The position numbers and the translations under genes were made by a program. This document shows positions 45,621 to 56,288 of a stretch of DNA of 64,000 nt, in pieces; positions within the stretch are counted from its first letter, which is position 1, and the number at the start of each line of letters is the position of its first letter. Origin of the DNA: Photorhabdus akhurstii (GTDB taxonomy: Bacteria; Pseudomonadota; Gammaproteobacteria; Enterobacterales; Enterobacteriaceae). The stretch is from assembly GCF_018448925.1 (NCBI RefSeq), contig NZ_RCWE01000003.1:248001-312000 (forward strand), given 5' to 3'. Below the pieces are notes generated by a model, which did not search any database, was not told the DNA's origin, and saw only the letters and a list, made by a program, of their open reading frames with translations.

Positions 45621-46186
45621 GCGAGCAGTTAACGGATCAAATGCTGGTTGAGCGAGTGCAGAAAGGTGACCAAAAGGCGTTTAACCTACTGGTAGTCAGA
45701 TATCAGCATAAAGTAGCGAGTCTTTTATCCCGCTATATTCCGCAGGGTGATGTTCCTGACGTTGCTCAGGAAACATTTATTAAAGCCTATCGGGCATTGG
45801 CTTCGTTTCGTGGTGATAGTGCTTTTTATACTTGGTTGTACCGTATAGCAGTAAATACTGCGAAGAATTATCTGACCGCTCAAGGGCGCCGTCCTCCGTC
45901 CAGTGATTTGGATGCCAGTGATGCGGAAAATTATGAAATTTCGAATGGATTAAAAGAAATTTCGAACCCTGAGAACTTAATGTTGTCAGAAGAATTGAGG
46001 CAGGTGGTTTTCCGCACCATTGAATCTCTTCCCGAAGATTTGCGAATAGCAATAACGCTGAGGGAATTAGATGGGTTAAGCTATGAAGAAATAGCTACCA
46101 TTATGAATTGTCCGGTAGGTACGGTTCGTTCTCGTATCTTCCGTGCAAGGGAAGCCATTGATGATAACATTCAACCACTGATTTAA
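45617..46186 (+). CDS. rpoE: RNA polymerase sigma factor E
   Basis: This is a 189-residue ECF sigma factor. Region 2 has DVAQETFIKAYRALASFRGDSAFYTWLYRIAVNTAKN, and region 4 has LDGLSYEEIATIMNCPVGTVRSRIFRARE. It directs the envelope stress response. It begins the rpoE-rseABC operon. Complete. Confidence 0.98.
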   Translation: MSEQLTDQMLVERVQKGDQKAFNLLVVRYQHKVASLLSRYIPQGDVPDVAQETFIKAYRALASFRGDSAFYTWLYRIAVNTAKNYLTAQGRRPPSSDLDASDAENYEISNGLKEISNPENLMLSEELRQVVFRTIESLPEDLRIAITLRELDGLSYEEIATIMNCPVGTVRSRIFRAREAIDDNIQPLI

Positions 46187-46225
46187 AATTAAAAATAGTG
46201 GAACAATACTGAAGGGTACTTTGAC

Positions 46226-46876
46226 ATGCAAAGAGAAAAACTTTCCGCATTGATGGATGGCGAAACTCTTGATAGTGAAGTCGTTAGTATTTTGTCTAAA
46301 GATTCTGTAATGCAGAAACGCTGGGAAAATTACCACTTGATCCGTGACACATTGCGCGGTGATGTGACAGAAGTATTGCATCTGGATATTGCTAGTCGGG
46401 TTGCATTGGCGCTTGAAAAAGAGCCAGTTCATTCCATTGCTGGGGCTATTCCTGAATCCCAACCTGAACCAGAGAGCTGGCAAAAAATGCCGTTCTGGCA
46501 AAAGCTTCGCCCTTGGGTGAGTCAAATGGTTCAAGTGAGTGTTGCAGCCTGTGTTTCGCTGGCAGTATTGGTTGGTGTACAGCAGTACAACAGCCATAGT
46601 GTTGAGGATCTTGAATATCAATCTGATACGCCCGCATTTAACACTTTGCCAATGATGGGATCGGCTTCTCCGGTGAGTTTGGGAGTGCCTTCCGGTGATG
46701 ATCTGTTTGGCAATGATCAGCGCATTCAAATGCAGGAACGTAATAAGCGTATTAACATCATGCTGCAACAATATGAACTCGATCGCCGTGTGCATTTTAA
46801 GCAAAATGACGAACGGGGAATTTCACCACAGGTTGCTATTCCGGTTCCCGGAACGCAATCTTTAGGAACACAATAG
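46226..46876 (+). CDS. rseA: RseA, anti-sigma-E factor
   Basis: This is a 216-residue inner-membrane protein. The cytoplasmic sigma-binding part starts MQREKLSALMDGE, a single membrane helix covers about residues 103-122 (MVQVSVAACVSLAVLVGVQQY), and the rest is periplasmic. RseA holds sigma-E until DegS and RseP cleave it. Second gene in the operon. Confidence 0.97.
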   Translation: MQREKLSALMDGETLDSEVVSILSKDSVMQKRWENYHLIRDTLRGDVTEVLHLDIASRVALALEKEPVHSIAGAIPESQPEPESWQKMPFWQKLRPWVSQMVQVSVAACVSLAVLVGVQQYNSHSVEDLEYQSDTPAFNTLPMMGSASPVSLGVPSGDDLFGNDQRIQMQERNKRINIMLQQYELDRRVHFKQNDERGISPQVAIPVPGTQSLGTQ

Positions 46877-46881
46877 CGGTA

Positions 46882-47838
46882 ATGAAACGTATTTGGTTTT
46901 CTGTCTGTTTGCTGGCAGGCTGCTTGTTTGCTCCTTTACAAGCTTCGGCGCAGCTTAGCAGCGCTGAGGTTTTGTTGCAGGAGATGGGTAATGCTACTCA
47001 GTCTCTGACTTACGAGCTTGCTTTTATTAATCTCAACCAGCAGTCTATCGTCTCAGTTCGTTATCGCCATGCCGTTATCGATGATATTCCAATTGCTCAG
47101 ATTATGCAGATGGATGGTTCTCGTCGGGAGATTGTCCAGCGTGGTAATGAGATCAGTTATTTTGAACCCGGATTGGATGCTTTCAGTCTTAGCGGTAATC
47201 ATATTATTGATTATTTACCGGCCGTCATTTTTGCTGACTTTAATCAGTTGAAAAAATACTACAATTTTATTGATGCTGGTCGTACCCATATCGGTGATAG
47301 GCCCTGTAGGGTTGTACGCATCACCTCTAAAGATGAAGTGCGTTATAATTATATTTTACTAATCGACGAAGAGACTCATTTACCATTACGTATTGATTTA
47401 CTTGATCGTGATAGTGAGGCACTTGAACAATTTAGGGTGGTTTCTTCTACCATCGGTGGGGGCATCAATGATGCAATGAGTGTGATTACTCGCTTAAATA
47501 TGCCGCCAATGCTGGTCATTCCACCGTCAGAGAAGGTTGTATTCAATTGGAAAGTGGGTAAATTGCCGGCTGGTTTCGTTGAGGTTTCACGTAATCGTCG
47601 TAAATTGTCAAATAGTGACTCACTTGAATCCATTATGTTTAGCGATGGCTTATTTAGCTTTTCTGTGAATGTGACTAACGCTAATAAAACCGGTAAGTTG
47701 GAATATCCTTTCCGTGGTGGGCCTCGAACGATTTATAGTGTGATACGTGGAGCAAATGAGGTGACAATTATTGGTGAACTACCATTGGCAACCGCCAAGC
47801 GTGTCGCCGCTGGCGTCGCATTTATAGGAGCTGACTGA
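46882..47838 (+). CDS. rseB: RseB, periplasmic regulator of sigma-E
   Basis: This is a 318-residue protein with a signal peptide ending ASA/Q (about residue 23). Conserved features include SLTYELAFINLNQQ and LGFIDAGRT-like lipid-binding parts (FIDAGRTHIGDRPCRVVRI). It binds RseA and senses lipopolysaccharide or mislocalised lipoprotein. Its stop overlaps rseC (TGATG). Confidence 0.96.
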   Translation: MKRIWFSVCLLAGCLFAPLQASAQLSSAEVLLQEMGNATQSLTYELAFINLNQQSIVSVRYRHAVIDDIPIAQIMQMDGSRREIVQRGNEISYFEPGLDAFSLSGNHIIDYLPAVIFADFNQLKKYYNFIDAGRTHIGDRPCRVVRITSKDEVRYNYILLIDEETHLPLRIDLLDRDSEALEQFRVVSSTIGGGINDAMSVITRLNMPPMLVIPPSEKVVFNWKVGKLPAGFVEVSRNRRKLSNSDSLESIMFSDGLFSFSVNVTNANKTGKLEYPFRGGPRTIYSVIRGANEVTIIGELPLATAKRVAAGVAFIGAD

Positions 47839-48290
47839 TGGTTAAAGAGTGGGCAACAGTGATTCACTGGCAACAGGGGCGGGCATTATTACGTTATGGT
47901 TCCTCTTCTGGCTGTGGCAGTTGTCAGGCGCGAGCGACGTGTGGTTCTTATTTACTCAATAAATTAGGGTCTGATGGCATACATCAGCTTGAACTGGAGA
48001 TTTCACAGCCATTGCAACCGGGGCAAAAAGTGGAAGTTGGTATCCCTGAAGGGAGCTTGCTGCGTTCGGCGTTGCTGGTTTATCTGACTCCGCTTATTGG
48101 GTTATTCCTTGGTGGGGTACTTTTTCAGTTATGGGTAACCAATCAATTGTGGGTGTTTTGTGGCGGTGTTTTAGGAGGCGCGTTAGGATTCTTCTTTGCC
48201 CGCAGAATCGCCACTTACTGGGATAATCGGCTGGAATATCAACCTGTCGTTTTACAAATCGGCTTGCCTCCTGATGCCATTCACATTTAG
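47838..48290 (+). CDS. rseC: RseC, inner-membrane protein with cysteine cluster
   Basis: This is a 150-residue protein. The N-terminus has the cluster CGSCQARATCGSY, which is the family Cys motif thought to bind an iron-sulfur centre, and two membrane helices follow. Last gene in the rpoE operon; it has roles in SoxR reduction and the Rsx/Rnf context. Complete. Confidence 0.94.
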   Translation: MVKEWATVIHWQQGRALLRYGSSSGCGSCQARATCGSYLLNKLGSDGIHQLELEISQPLQPGQKVEVGIPEGSLLRSALLVYLTPLIGLFLGGVLFQLWVTNQLWVFCGGVLGGALGFFFARRIATYWDNRLEYQPVVLQIGLPPDAIHI

Positions 48291-48494
48291 CATCGGGAAT
48301 AAATCTATTTTAATCATCCAAAACGTTTAACAACTCATACTCTAAAGCCGCAGGCATGACTAGGTTTTCGTGGATTTGGCATGTAGAATACAGCCTTTCA
48401 GGCCGGTGGCCGACCTAATAAACCGTCGCTTTATGTCCCTCGTGTGTCCATTAGGCGAATGACTCAGAAATATCAAGGCAGAAAAATATTTATA

Positions 48495-50291
48495 ATGAAG
48501 CAAATACGAAATTTCTCCATTATTGCTCACATTGACCACGGTAAGTCGACGTTATCTGACCGTATTATTCAAATTTGTGGCGGCTTAACAGATCGTGAGA
48601 TGGCAGAACAAGTGCTGGATTCAATGGATCTTGAGCGTGAGCGTGGTATCACCATTAAGGCCCAAAGTGTTACCTTGGATTACAAGGCGAATGATGGGCA
48701 ACTCTATCAATTAAACTTTATCGATACGCCGGGGCATGTTGATTTCTCATATGAAGTTTCCCGCTCACTAGCTGCCTGCGAAGGGGCGTTGCTGGTGGTT
48801 GACGCGGGACAGGGAGTGGAAGCCCAGACGTTGGCTAACTGTTATACCGCGTTGGATATGGATCTAGAAGTTGTTCCTGTTCTGAACAAAATCGATTTGC
48901 CGGCGGCAGAGCCTGAGCGTGTAGCGGAAGAGATCGAAGATATCGTCGGTATTGATGCTACTGATGCAGTGCGTTGTTCAGCCAAAACGGGTGTCGGCGT
49001 ACAAGATGTCATTGAGCGCTTGGTTAAAGAGATTCCTGCGCCGGAAGGCGATCCTGATGCGCCATTACAGGCTCTTATCATTGACTCATGGTTTGATAAT
49101 TACCTTGGTGTTGTCTCCCTGGTGCGGATTAAAAACGGCACTTTACGTAAGGGTGATAAAATCAAGGTGATGAGTACCGGTCAGGTGTATAACGCCGATC
49201 GCCTTGGCATTTTCACCCCTAAGCGTGTTGATCGTGATGTATTAGATTGTGGCGAAGTGGGCTGGTTAGTTTGTGCAATTAAAGACATTCTTGGCGCACC
49301 TGTCGGGGATACTTTGACATTGGCCCGTCAACCTGCGGAAAAACCACTTCCGGGCTTTAAAAAAGTGAAGCCGCAAGTTTATGCAGGGCTGTTCCCTGTT
49401 AGTTCTGATGACTATGAAGCGTTCCGTGATGCACTAGGTAAATTGAGTCTGAATGACGCTTCACTATTTTATGAGCCAGAAAGTTCTTCTGCATTGGGTT
49501 TTGGTTTCCGCTGCGGTTTCCTTGGTCTGTTGCATATGGAGATTATTCAAGAACGTCTGGAACGTGAATATGATCTCGACCTTATTACCACGGCGCCAAC
49601 GGTTGTGTATGAAGTGGAGACAACTAGCCGCGATATTGTCTATGTGGATAGCCCCTCTAAACTACCACCGCTGAATAATATTGAAGAGCTGCGTGAACCA
49701 ATTGCTGAGTGCCATATGTTGTTGCCTCAGGAGTACTTGGGGAATGTCATTACCTTATGTGTTGAGAAACGCGGGGTGCAAACCAACATGGTTTACCACG
49801 GTAAACAGGTTGCACTGACTTACGAAATACCGATGGCAGAAGTGGTTTTGGACTTCTTCGATCGATTGAAATCTACCTCTCGCGGTTATGCTTCACTGGA
49901 TTATAATTTCACTCGTTTCCAGTCATCTGATATGGTTCGTGTGGATGTATTGATTAACGGTGAACGAGTTGATGCATTGGCGTTGATTACTCACCGTGGT
50001 AATGCGCAGTACCGTGGCCGGGAGCTGGTGGAGAAGATGAAAGAACTTATTCCTCGTCAGCAGTTCGATATCGCAATTCAGGCTGCGATTGGTAATCATA
50101 TTATTGCTCGCTCAACAGTGAAGCAATTGCGTAAAAACGTCTTGGCGAAGTGTTATGGTGGTGACGTCAGCCGTAAGAAAAAGCTATTGCAGAAACAGAA
50201 AGAGGGTAAGAAGCGTATGAAACAAGTGGGTAACGTTGAGTTACCACAGGAAGCTTTCTTAGCCATTCTTCATGTTGGTAAAGACAATTAA
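48495..50291 (+). CDS. lepA: LepA (EF4), translational GTPase
   Basis: This is a 598-residue protein from ATG 48495, chosen since the conserved [19 protein letters not shown] begins there; earlier ATGs only add an unconserved tail. G1 AHIDHGKS, G3 DTPGH and G4 NKID are present, and the C-terminal LepA domain is complete. It acts on the ribosome in 30S biogenesis. Operon with lepB. Confidence 0.97.
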   Translation: MKQIRNFSIIAHIDHGKSTLSDRIIQICGGLTDREMAEQVLDSMDLERERGITIKAQSVTLDYKANDGQLYQLNFIDTPGHVDFSYEVSRSLAACEGALLVVDAGQGVEAQTLANCYTALDMDLEVVPVLNKIDLPAAEPERVAEEIEDIVGIDATDAVRCSAKTGVGVQDVIERLVKEIPAPEGDPDAPLQALIIDSWFDNYLGVVSLVRIKNGTLRKGDKIKVMSTGQVYNADRLGIFTPKRVDRDVLDCGEVGWLVCAIKDILGAPVGDTLTLARQPAEKPLPGFKKVKPQVYAGLFPVSSDDYEAFRDALGKLSLNDASLFYEPESSSALGFGFRCGFLGLLHMEIIQERLEREYDLDLITTAPTVVYEVETTSRDIVYVDSPSKLPPLNNIEELREPIAECHMLLPQEYLGNVITLCVEKRGVQTNMVYHGKQVALTYEIPMAEVVLDFFDRLKSTSRGYASLDYNFTRFQSSDMVRVDVLINGERVDALALITHRGNAQYRGRELVEKMKELIPRQQFDIAIQAAIGNHIIARSTVKQLRKNVLAKCYGGDVSRKKKLLQKQKEGKKRMKQVGNVELPQEAFLAILHVGKDN

Positions 50292-50311
50292 TAAGCTTGT
50301 AAGGAGTCTAA

Positions 50312-51292
50312 ATGGCTAACACTTTTGCCCTGATCCTAACGTTGGCAACGTTAGTCACCGGCATTATTTGGTGTATTGATCGTTTCAAATGGGCACCAGC
50401 GCGCAAGAAAAAACTTGCCAGATTGCAAGAGTTGACAGAAGGTACAATGGATCAGGAGCATCTAGCTGAAACTATTAACAAGCCAACATGGGTAGATACT
50501 TGTTCATCTATTTTTCCTGTGTTAGCCGTGGTTCTGATCCTGCGCTCTTTTGTTTATGAGCCTTTTCAGATTCCATCGGGTTCCATGATGCCAACTTTAT
50601 TGATTGGTGATTTCATTCTGGTGGAAAAATATTCATACGGACTGAAAGATCCTATCACTCAAACAACATTGATTAAGACCGGCGAACCAAAGCGTGGTGA
50701 TGTTGCTGTATTTAAATACCCGTTGGACCCCAGTTTTGACTACATCAAACGGGTGATTGGTTTACCGGGCGATAAAATTATTTATGATCCGGCAAAGAAA
50801 GAGCTGCGTATTTTTTCTAATTGCAGCAAAACAGGGAATTGTCAGGAAGAATTACCGGTTTCTTACGGTTCACTATTCCCAAGTGAGTGGACAATGCAGC
50901 AGTATGGTGTCGATTCCAAGGGTGAAAGTCTGAAGAAGGTAGGTGTTTTCCAAATCCCCGTTGAAGAAACGTTGCCGCCTTACAGTATGCGGCAGGGTGA
51001 ACGGATTGAAAATTTGGGCGCGGCAACTCACCATATTTTGGAGATTCCAGGTGTACTATCGGTACCTAATTTCCGTCAACCTGGCTTGCCAGAGGGAATG
51101 TGGATTGTGCCCGAAGGCCACTATTTTATGATGGGTGATAACCGTGATAATAGCGCTGATAGCCGTGTATGGGGTTTTGTCCCTGAGAAGAATCTAGTTG
51201 GTCGAGCTTCCGCCATCTGGATGAGTTTTGAAAAACAGGAAGGGGAATGGCCTACCGGAGTTCGCTTCAGCCGTATTGGTGGAATTAATTAA
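50312..51292 (+). CDS. lepB: LepB, signal peptidase I
   Basis: This is a 326-residue protein with two N-terminal membrane segments. The catalytic serine is in PSGSMMPTL and the catalytic lysine in DYIKRVIGLPGD. MGDNRDNSADSR near the end is the box E motif. It cleaves Sec signal peptides. AAGGAG lies upstream of the ATG and the gene directly follows lepA. Confidence 0.97.
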   Translation: MANTFALILTLATLVTGIIWCIDRFKWAPARKKKLARLQELTEGTMDQEHLAETINKPTWVDTCSSIFPVLAVVLILRSFVYEPFQIPSGSMMPTLLIGDFILVEKYSYGLKDPITQTTLIKTGEPKRGDVAVFKYPLDPSFDYIKRVIGLPGDKIIYDPAKKELRIFSNCSKTGNCQEELPVSYGSLFPSEWTMQQYGVDSKGESLKKVGVFQIPVEETLPPYSMRQGERIENLGAATHHILEIPGVLSVPNFRQPGLPEGMWIVPEGHYFMMGDNRDNSADSRVWGFVPEKNLVGRASAIWMSFEKQEGEWPTGVRFSRIGGIN

Positions 51293-51377
51293 TATTTTTA
51301 TATTAGCGAAGCATTAATTTTACTCACAGTGTAGAATGTCCTTTCAAACTTAATGACTGGCTCCTATAAGGGGCCAG

Positions 51378-51440
51378 TGCAAACGCAACAGTTTTGTCAG
51401 GGGTTTCTGTAACAGGTCTGTTGCGTGTGCGTTTTTATTT
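51378..51440 (+). promoter_or_regulatory. Leader hairpin upstream of rnc
   Basis: A 13-14-bp stem (51378-51391 with 51418-51431, containing ACGCAACAG/CTGTTGCGT) has a ~26-nt loop and is followed by TTTTTATTT. In E. coli the rnc leader contains a hairpin that RNase III cuts to limit its own expression. This hairpin could play that role or be a terminator/attenuator after lepB. Confidence 0.6.
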
Positions 51441-51468
51441 GACGAATTCTGACCGATATTGGTAGCAC

Positions 51469-52149
51469 ATGAATCCCATCGTAATTAACAGATTGCAGCG
51501 TAAGCTGGGGTACACTTTTGAGCAGCATGATCTGCTGATACAAGCGTTAACTCATCGTAGTGCCAGCAGTAAACATAATGAGCGGCTGGAATTTCTTGGT
51601 GACTCAATCCTGAGTTTTGTTATTGCCAATGCGTTGTATCATCGTTTTCCTCGTGTTGATGAGGGGGATATGAGCCGCATGCGCGCCACATTGGTGCGTG
51701 GTAATACACTGGCTGAATTAGCAAGGGAATTTGAATTAGGTGAATGCCTTCGTTTAGGGCCGGGGGAACTGAAAAGCGGCGGCTACCGTCGTGAATCAAT
51801 ACTGGCTGATACCGTCGAAGCATTGATTGGTGCGATTTTCCTTGATAGTGATATCCAGACTATTGAAAGAATTATCCTGAGATGGTACGAAACCCGCTTG
51901 AATGAAATCAGTCCTGGCGACAAACAGAAAGATCCGAAAACCCGTTTACAGGAATATTTGCAGGGGCATCATCTGCCTCTGCCGTCATATCTGGTTGTTA
52001 TGGTTCGTGGTGAAGCTCACGACCAAGAATTTACTATTCACTGTCAAGTGAGTGGTATCGAACTGCCAGTTAAAGGAACAGGCTCTAGCCGTCGCAAAGC
52101 GGAACAGGCAGCGGCTGAGCAAGCATTAAAACAACTGGAGCTTGAATGA
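51469..52149 (+). CDS. rnc: RNase III
   Basis: This is a 226-residue protein. The signature [12 protein letters not shown] contains the catalytic acidic residues; the double-stranded RNA-binding domain occupies about 155-224 ([12 protein letters not shown], ending [18 protein letters not shown]). Overlaps era (ATGA). Complete. Confidence 0.98.
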   Translation: MNPIVINRLQRKLGYTFEQHDLLIQALTHRSASSKHNERLEFLGDSILSFVIANALYHRFPRVDEGDMSRMRATLVRGNTLAELAREFELGECLRLGPGELKSGGYRRESILADTVEALIGAIFLDSDIQTIERIILRWYETRLNEISPGDKQKDPKTRLQEYLQGHHLPLPSYLVVMVRGEAHDQEFTIHCQVSGIELPVKGTGSSRRKAEQAAAEQALKQLELE

Positions 52150-53054
52150 GCGAACAAGAAACCTATTGCGGATTTGTTGCAATAGTTGGACGGCCTAATG
52201 TGGGGAAATCCACGTTGCTGAATCAGCTTTTAGGTCAAAAAGTGTCTATCACTTCCCGTAAGCCGCAAACGACCCGTCACCGTATTATGGGTATCCATAC
52301 GGAAGGGGCTTATCAGACTATTTATGTGGATACGCCGGGATTACATATTGAAGAAAAACGGGCGATTAACCGGTTGATGAACCGGGCGGCCAGCAGTTCT
52401 ATCGGTGATGTGGAGTTGGTTATTTTTGTTGTCGAAGGGACTCATTGGACCCCGGATGACGAAATGGTACTGAACAAACTGCGTAATCTGCGTTGTCCGG
52501 TTTTACTGGCTATCAATAAAGTGGATAACGTAACGGATAAAACCAGTTTGTTGCCACATATTGGTTTTATCAGTAAACAGATGAGTTTTCTTGATGTTGT
52601 CCCGATGAGCGCTGAAAAAGGCATGAATGTTGATACGATTGCCAAAATTGTGCGCGGATATATACCGAAAGCGACTCACCATTTCCCGGAAGATTATATT
52701 ACTGACCGTTCTCAGCGGTTTATGGCTTCTGAAATCATTCGAGAAAAGCTTATGCGTTTTCTTGGTGATGAATTGCCATATTCTGTCACGGTTGAAATTG
52801 AGCAGTTCGTGGCGAATGAACGCGGTGGTTACAATATCCACGGCTTAATTTTGGTTGAGCGTGAAGGCCAGAAGAAAATGGTTATTGGTAATAAAGGCAG
52901 TAAAATCAAGACCATTGGTATTGAGGCCCGTCAGGATATGGAAAGGCTGTTTGATGTAAAAATCCACTTAGAACTGTGGGTTAAAGTTAAAGCGGGTTGG
53001 GCTGATGATGAGCGAGCGTTACGTAGCTTGGGTTACGTCGATGATTTGAAATAA
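52146..53054 (+). CDS. era: Era, ribosome-associated GTPase
   Basis: This is a 302-residue protein. G1 [13 protein letters not shown]3 DTPGLH and G4 NKVD are present, and a C-terminal KH domain contains [13 protein letters not shown]. It assists 16S rRNA maturation. Overlaps rnc by 4 bp, implying co-translation. Confidence 0.98.
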   Translation: MSEQETYCGFVAIVGRPNVGKSTLLNQLLGQKVSITSRKPQTTRHRIMGIHTEGAYQTIYVDTPGLHIEEKRAINRLMNRAASSSIGDVELVIFVVEGTHWTPDDEMVLNKLRNLRCPVLLAINKVDNVTDKTSLLPHIGFISKQMSFLDVVPMSAEKGMNVDTIAKIVRGYIPKATHHFPEDYITDRSQRFMASEIIREKLMRFLGDELPYSVTVEIEQFVANERGGYNIHGLILVEREGQKKMVIGNKGSKIKTIGIEARQDMERLFDVKIHLELWVKVKAGWADDERALRSLGYVDDLK

Positions 53055-53063
53055 GGCATCCCT

Positions 53064-53789
53064 GTGGACGGTTGGCAACGTGTTTTTGTTCTTCATGGGC
53101 GTCCTTACAGTGAAACGAGTCTGTTACTGGATCTATTCACTGAAAATGAAGGGCGAATTAGCGTGTTGGCAAAAGGTGCGCGTAGCCGTCGTTCCAATTT
53201 AAAAGGCTGCTTGCAGCCCTTTACCCCATTGCTGGTTCGTTGGAGTGGGCGGGGGGCAATTAAAACGCTGCGCGATGCAGATCCTATCTCTCTGGCCCTT
53301 CCTCTTACCGGCAGTGTGTTGTACAGCGGCTTATATATCAATGAATTGTTGTCAAGAGTGCTTGAACAGGGAACGGCTTATCCCGCCTTATTCTTTGATT
53401 ATCTGCAATGTTTGCAGATTCTTGCCGCCAGTGAATATACACCGGAATATGCATTACGTCGGTTTGAACTAGCGTTGCTGGCAAATCTTGGTTATGGCGT
53501 TGATTATCTTCATTGTGCGGGCAGTGGTGAACCTGTCGCCGACACGATGACCTACCGTTATAGAGAAGAAAAAGGATTTATCGCTAGTTTGGTTGTTGAT
53601 CATTACAGTTTTACCGGACGCGAATTAAAATCACTGGCGACTCGTGAATTCCCTGATTCTGCGACATTAAAGGCAGCAAAGCGTTTCACACGTATTGCAT
53701 TAAAACCTTATCTGGGTGGCAAACCTTTAAAAAGTCGTGAATTATTTCGGCAGTTTGTACATCAGAAGCCAGAAAAGAAAGAAAATTAA
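53064..53789 (+). CDS. recO: RecO, recombination mediator
   Basis: This is a 241-residue protein with the OB-fold N-terminus ([29 protein letters not shown]) and a helical C-terminal part with CAGSGEP near 150. It loads RecA with RecR. A GTG start at 53064 follows era by 9 bp. Complete. Confidence 0.96.
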   Translation: MDGWQRVFVLHGRPYSETSLLLDLFTENEGRISVLAKGARSRRSNLKGCLQPFTPLLVRWSGRGAIKTLRDADPISLALPLTGSVLYSGLYINELLSRVLEQGTAYPALFFDYLQCLQILAASEYTPEYALRRFELALLANLGYGVDYLHCAGSGEPVADTMTYRYREEKGFIASLVVDHYSFTGRELKSLATREFPDSATLKAAKRFTRIALKPYLGGKPLKSRELFRQFVHQKPEKKEN

Positions 53790-53858
53790 TGAATTTGTTT
53801 CTCTTCAAGATGGAAAGTGTAAACTTGTCATATTCTAATATGACTACAGGAGATAAAT

Positions 53859-54590
53859 ATGGCTGAAGTATTATTAGGCGTTAATATCGATCATATTGCG
53901 ACGGTGCGCAATGCCCGCGGTACCAATTATCCTGATCCGGTTCAAGCGGCTTTTGTTGCGGAACAAGCGGGAGCCGATGGTATTACCATTCATTTGCGTG
54001 AAGATCGCCGTCATATTACCGATCGGGATGTAGAATTGTTGAAGAAAACCATCCAGACTCGGATGAACCTTGAAATGGCCGTGACAGATGAAATGGTGGA
54101 TATTGCCTGTCGTATTAAACCTGAATTTTGCTGTTTGGTGCCTGAAAAGCGGCAGGAAGTGACAACAGAAGGGGGCTTAGATGTTATTGGTCAGAAAGAT
54201 AAGGTTGCTGCGGCGGTTAAGCGTCTATCTGATGCGGGTATTCTTGTCTCGTTATTTATTGATGCGGAACATCGACAAATTGATGCGGCTAGTGAAGTTG
54301 GCGCACCTTTCATTGAAATTCATACTGGTGCTTATGCCGATGCGGAAAATGAAGTAGAACAGGAAAAAGAGTTTCATCGTATTAAAGAAGCGGCGACTTA
54401 TGCAGCGAGTAAAGGTCTAACGGTGAATGCGGGTCATGGGCTGACATATCATAATGTACAACGTATTGCTGCACTGCCAGAAATTTATGAGTTGAATATT
54501 GGTCATGCCATTATTGGACGTGCGGTATTCAGTGGTTTGACCGCTGCTGTGGCAGATATGAAAACCCAAATGCGGAAAGCTCGCCGTTAA
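53859..54590 (+). CDS. pdxJ: PdxJ, pyridoxine 5'-phosphate synthase
   Basis: This is a 243-residue TIM-barrel enzyme. It contains [25 protein letters not shown] and NAGHGL, the family active-site loops. It condenses 3-amino-2-oxopropyl phosphate and deoxyxylulose phosphate. Its stop touches the acpS start (TAATG). Complete. Confidence 0.98.
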   Translation: MAEVLLGVNIDHIATVRNARGTNYPDPVQAAFVAEQAGADGITIHLREDRRHITDRDVELLKKTIQTRMNLEMAVTDEMVDIACRIKPEFCCLVPEKRQEVTTEGGLDVIGQKDKVAAAVKRLSDAGILVSLFIDAEHRQIDAASEVGAPFIEIHTGAYADAENEVEQEKEFHRIKEAATYAASKGLTVNAGHGLTYHNVQRIAALPEIYELNIGHAIIGRAVFSGLTAAVADMKTQMRKARR

Positions 54591-54970
54591 TGGCTATTAT
54601 TGGGTTAGGTACAGATATTGTTGAAATTGCCCGTATTGAAAGGGTTGTCGAGCGCTCAGGCGAGCGCTTGGCAAAACGCATTCTCAGTGAATTAGAATGG
54701 GAACAATATCAGCAACATGAAAAACCGGTTCGTTTTTTGGCTAAACGCTTTGCGGTAAAAGAAGCCGCAGCAAAGGCATTAGGAACGGGTATCCGTAATG
54801 GGCTGGCATTTAATCAGTTTGAAGTGGTCAATGATGCACTGGGAAAACCGATTTTGCGGCTCTATGGCGCGGCCGCAGCGTTGGCTCAGCAATTGGGGGC
54901 GACCTCTTTGCATGTGACATTAGCTGATGAGCGCCGCTATGCCTGTGCGACCGTTATTCTTGAGCGTTGA
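54590..54970 (+). CDS. acpS: Holo-ACP synthase
   Basis: This is a 126-residue protein. The metal-binding [13 protein letters not shown] and the [17 protein letters not shown] motif are typical of AcpS. It transfers phosphopantetheine to acyl carrier protein. Coupled to pdxJ. Complete. Confidence 0.98.
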   Translation: MAIIGLGTDIVEIARIERVVERSGERLAKRILSELEWEQYQQHEKPVRFLAKRFAVKEAAAKALGTGIRNGLAFNQFEVVNDALGKPILRLYGAAAALAQQLGATSLHVTLADERRYACATVILER

Positions 54971-54972
54971 TT

Positions 54973-55233
54973 TCAGATTTTATCTGCATGATGAAGTAAT
55001 ACAAATTTATCCCACAGTTGTTCTTCTGTTTCTTGTCGGTCTGGATCGGTAATAATAGTATTATTTATCGGACAGACTGATTGACAGGTTGGAGCATCGT
55101 AATGACCGATGCATTCGGTGCAACGGTCGGCATCAATCTCATAAATTTCATCTCCCATCGATATAGCCTGATTGGGACATTCGGGTTCACACATATCACA
55201 ATTGATACAGCTTTTTTTGATTAATAACGACAT
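54973..55233 (-). CDS. yfhL: YfhL, 2[4Fe-4S] ferredoxin
   Basis: This is an 86-residue ferredoxin. First cluster CINCDMCEPECPNQAI; second cluster CTECIGHYDAPTCQSVCPI, with the expanded loop typical of Alvin-type ferredoxins. Convergent with acpS (2-bp gap), as in enterobacteria. It marks the right end of the core segment. Confidence 0.96.
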   Translation of the reverse strand: MSLLIKKSCINCDMCEPECPNQAISMGDEIYEIDADRCTECIGHYDAPTCQSVCPINNTIITDPDRQETEEQLWDKFVLLHHADKI

Positions 55234-55544
55234 TTCAATAAATTAACTTTTTCTTTACTTTATATTCAGTGTGTTATCGCCGGTTCTTATTCCGTTCTAT
55301 TACACACTGGTTATATTGCTACACAGTATAAATTACATGGAAAAACGAAGTCTAGCACGATATAAGTCTAGCACTACATAATAGCATCTTTTGTTTTTCA
55401 CATCGGCGATGATAGCCACTCTGTTACATTCGATGCAATGAGTCTCAGGTTGTTTCATTCATAAAATGATTGAGGCCGGGTTTTGTCTTAATGCCGGCCT
55501 TTTATTAATTACGATAATGGGTTAATCGGTCATGCTTTATAAAA
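55234..55544. other. Junction of core and tail-fibre array
   Basis: No gene is intact. It contains the hairpin at 55473-55500 and, at 55495-55530, a leftward trace reading ...stop-PINPLS, the last residues of a tail-fibre assembly gene with its tryptophan codon changed to TGA. This marks the decayed end of the array. Confidence 0.55.
55473..55508. terminator. Hairpin at array end
   Basis: AGGCCGG...CCGGCCT stem (55473-55500) with TTTATT on the right side. Related hairpins occur at 56646-56675 and 57884-57915, each directly after an assembly-gene end. They could work in either direction. Confidence 0.6.
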
Positions 55545-56288
55545 TTAATACCCTATTGCTCTAAAAAATGCTATAACATCAGCATCTAAACCGGTAGGAC
55601 TTCTAAAACATCGAAACTGGCTCTGATTTTCTATCATTACTGAGAATATCCCGGCTGCTTCAGGAGTATGGCCAGAGTGAGTTAATGTGATATTTAAACA
55701 TTTATTCGGGAATGGTATTGGAAAATAATTTAAATACCCGGCGTTAGTAGATAAACTACCGTTAACTAGTGCAATTCCCCACATTTCAATTAAACCTGAA
55801 GGTAATTTTTGCCAGCCAGCTTGAGCTAAGTTTGCGGTGAAAAACGACATATCTGGAATCTGATTAATTCTAGTTCCCACTTCCCGTTTTGCAGCTTCAT
55901 TTAAACCTAAATTTTTCACAAACGCATTTTTATCATAAATATCTGCGCCGTTTTGTGCTTTTTCTAATGCGGAGTCAGAAATTTTAGTTATAATTTTTTG
56001 TTCTAATGCTCTATTTAATTGAGTAGTAAGTTTTGCGGTATCACCATCATCCAAAACATCACTGCCAGATTCTGTCGCGATAAAATCAGCTACGACAGAG
56101 GATATAGTTGATGACTGACGTAATGCTTTATTTAACACATGACGGGAAATTCTATCGTTTTCTGGAAACCCAGTTTTTAAACTTTGCTCTCCTTCATATA
56201 CTGCTTGGCTCACTACATTAGCGTTATTTTCAATAGAAAACGCTTTAAAATCATTTTTGGGATTCATATATATTTTCCTAAAATTCAA
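55545..56288 (-). CDS. Tail-fibre cassette 1, gp53-like tip
   Basis: This is a 247-residue protein. N-terminal anchor: PKNDFKAFSIENNANVVSQ. A repeated helical unit HVLNKALRQSSTISSVVADF follows, then the module ALEKAQNGADIYDKNAFVKNLGL. The tip WQKLPSGLIEMWGIALV...FFRAIGY is of the gp53-like C-terminal type. Much shorter than the complete fibre at 22000. The assembly gene expected downstream is reduced to a trace. It may be a tailocin/phage fibre or a recombination donor. Confidence 0.8.
   Translation of the reverse strand: MNFRKIYMNPKNDFKAFSIENNANVVSQAVYEGEQSLKTGFPENDRISRHVLNKALRQSSTISSVVADFIATESGSDVLDDGDTAKLTTQLNRALEQKIITKISDSALEKAQNGADIYDKNAFVKNLGLNEAAKREVGTRINQIPDMSFFTANLAQAGWQKLPSGLIEMWGIALVNGSLSTNAGYLNYFPIPFPNKCLNITLTHSGHTPEAAGIFSVMIENQSQFRCFRSPTGLDADVIAFFRAIGY

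Noticed and set aside
46076-46804. 242-codon leftward open frame inside rpoE-rseA
   Set aside because: It is antisense to two clear core genes, has no ribosome site or recognisable motif, and has the composition expected of a shadow frame.
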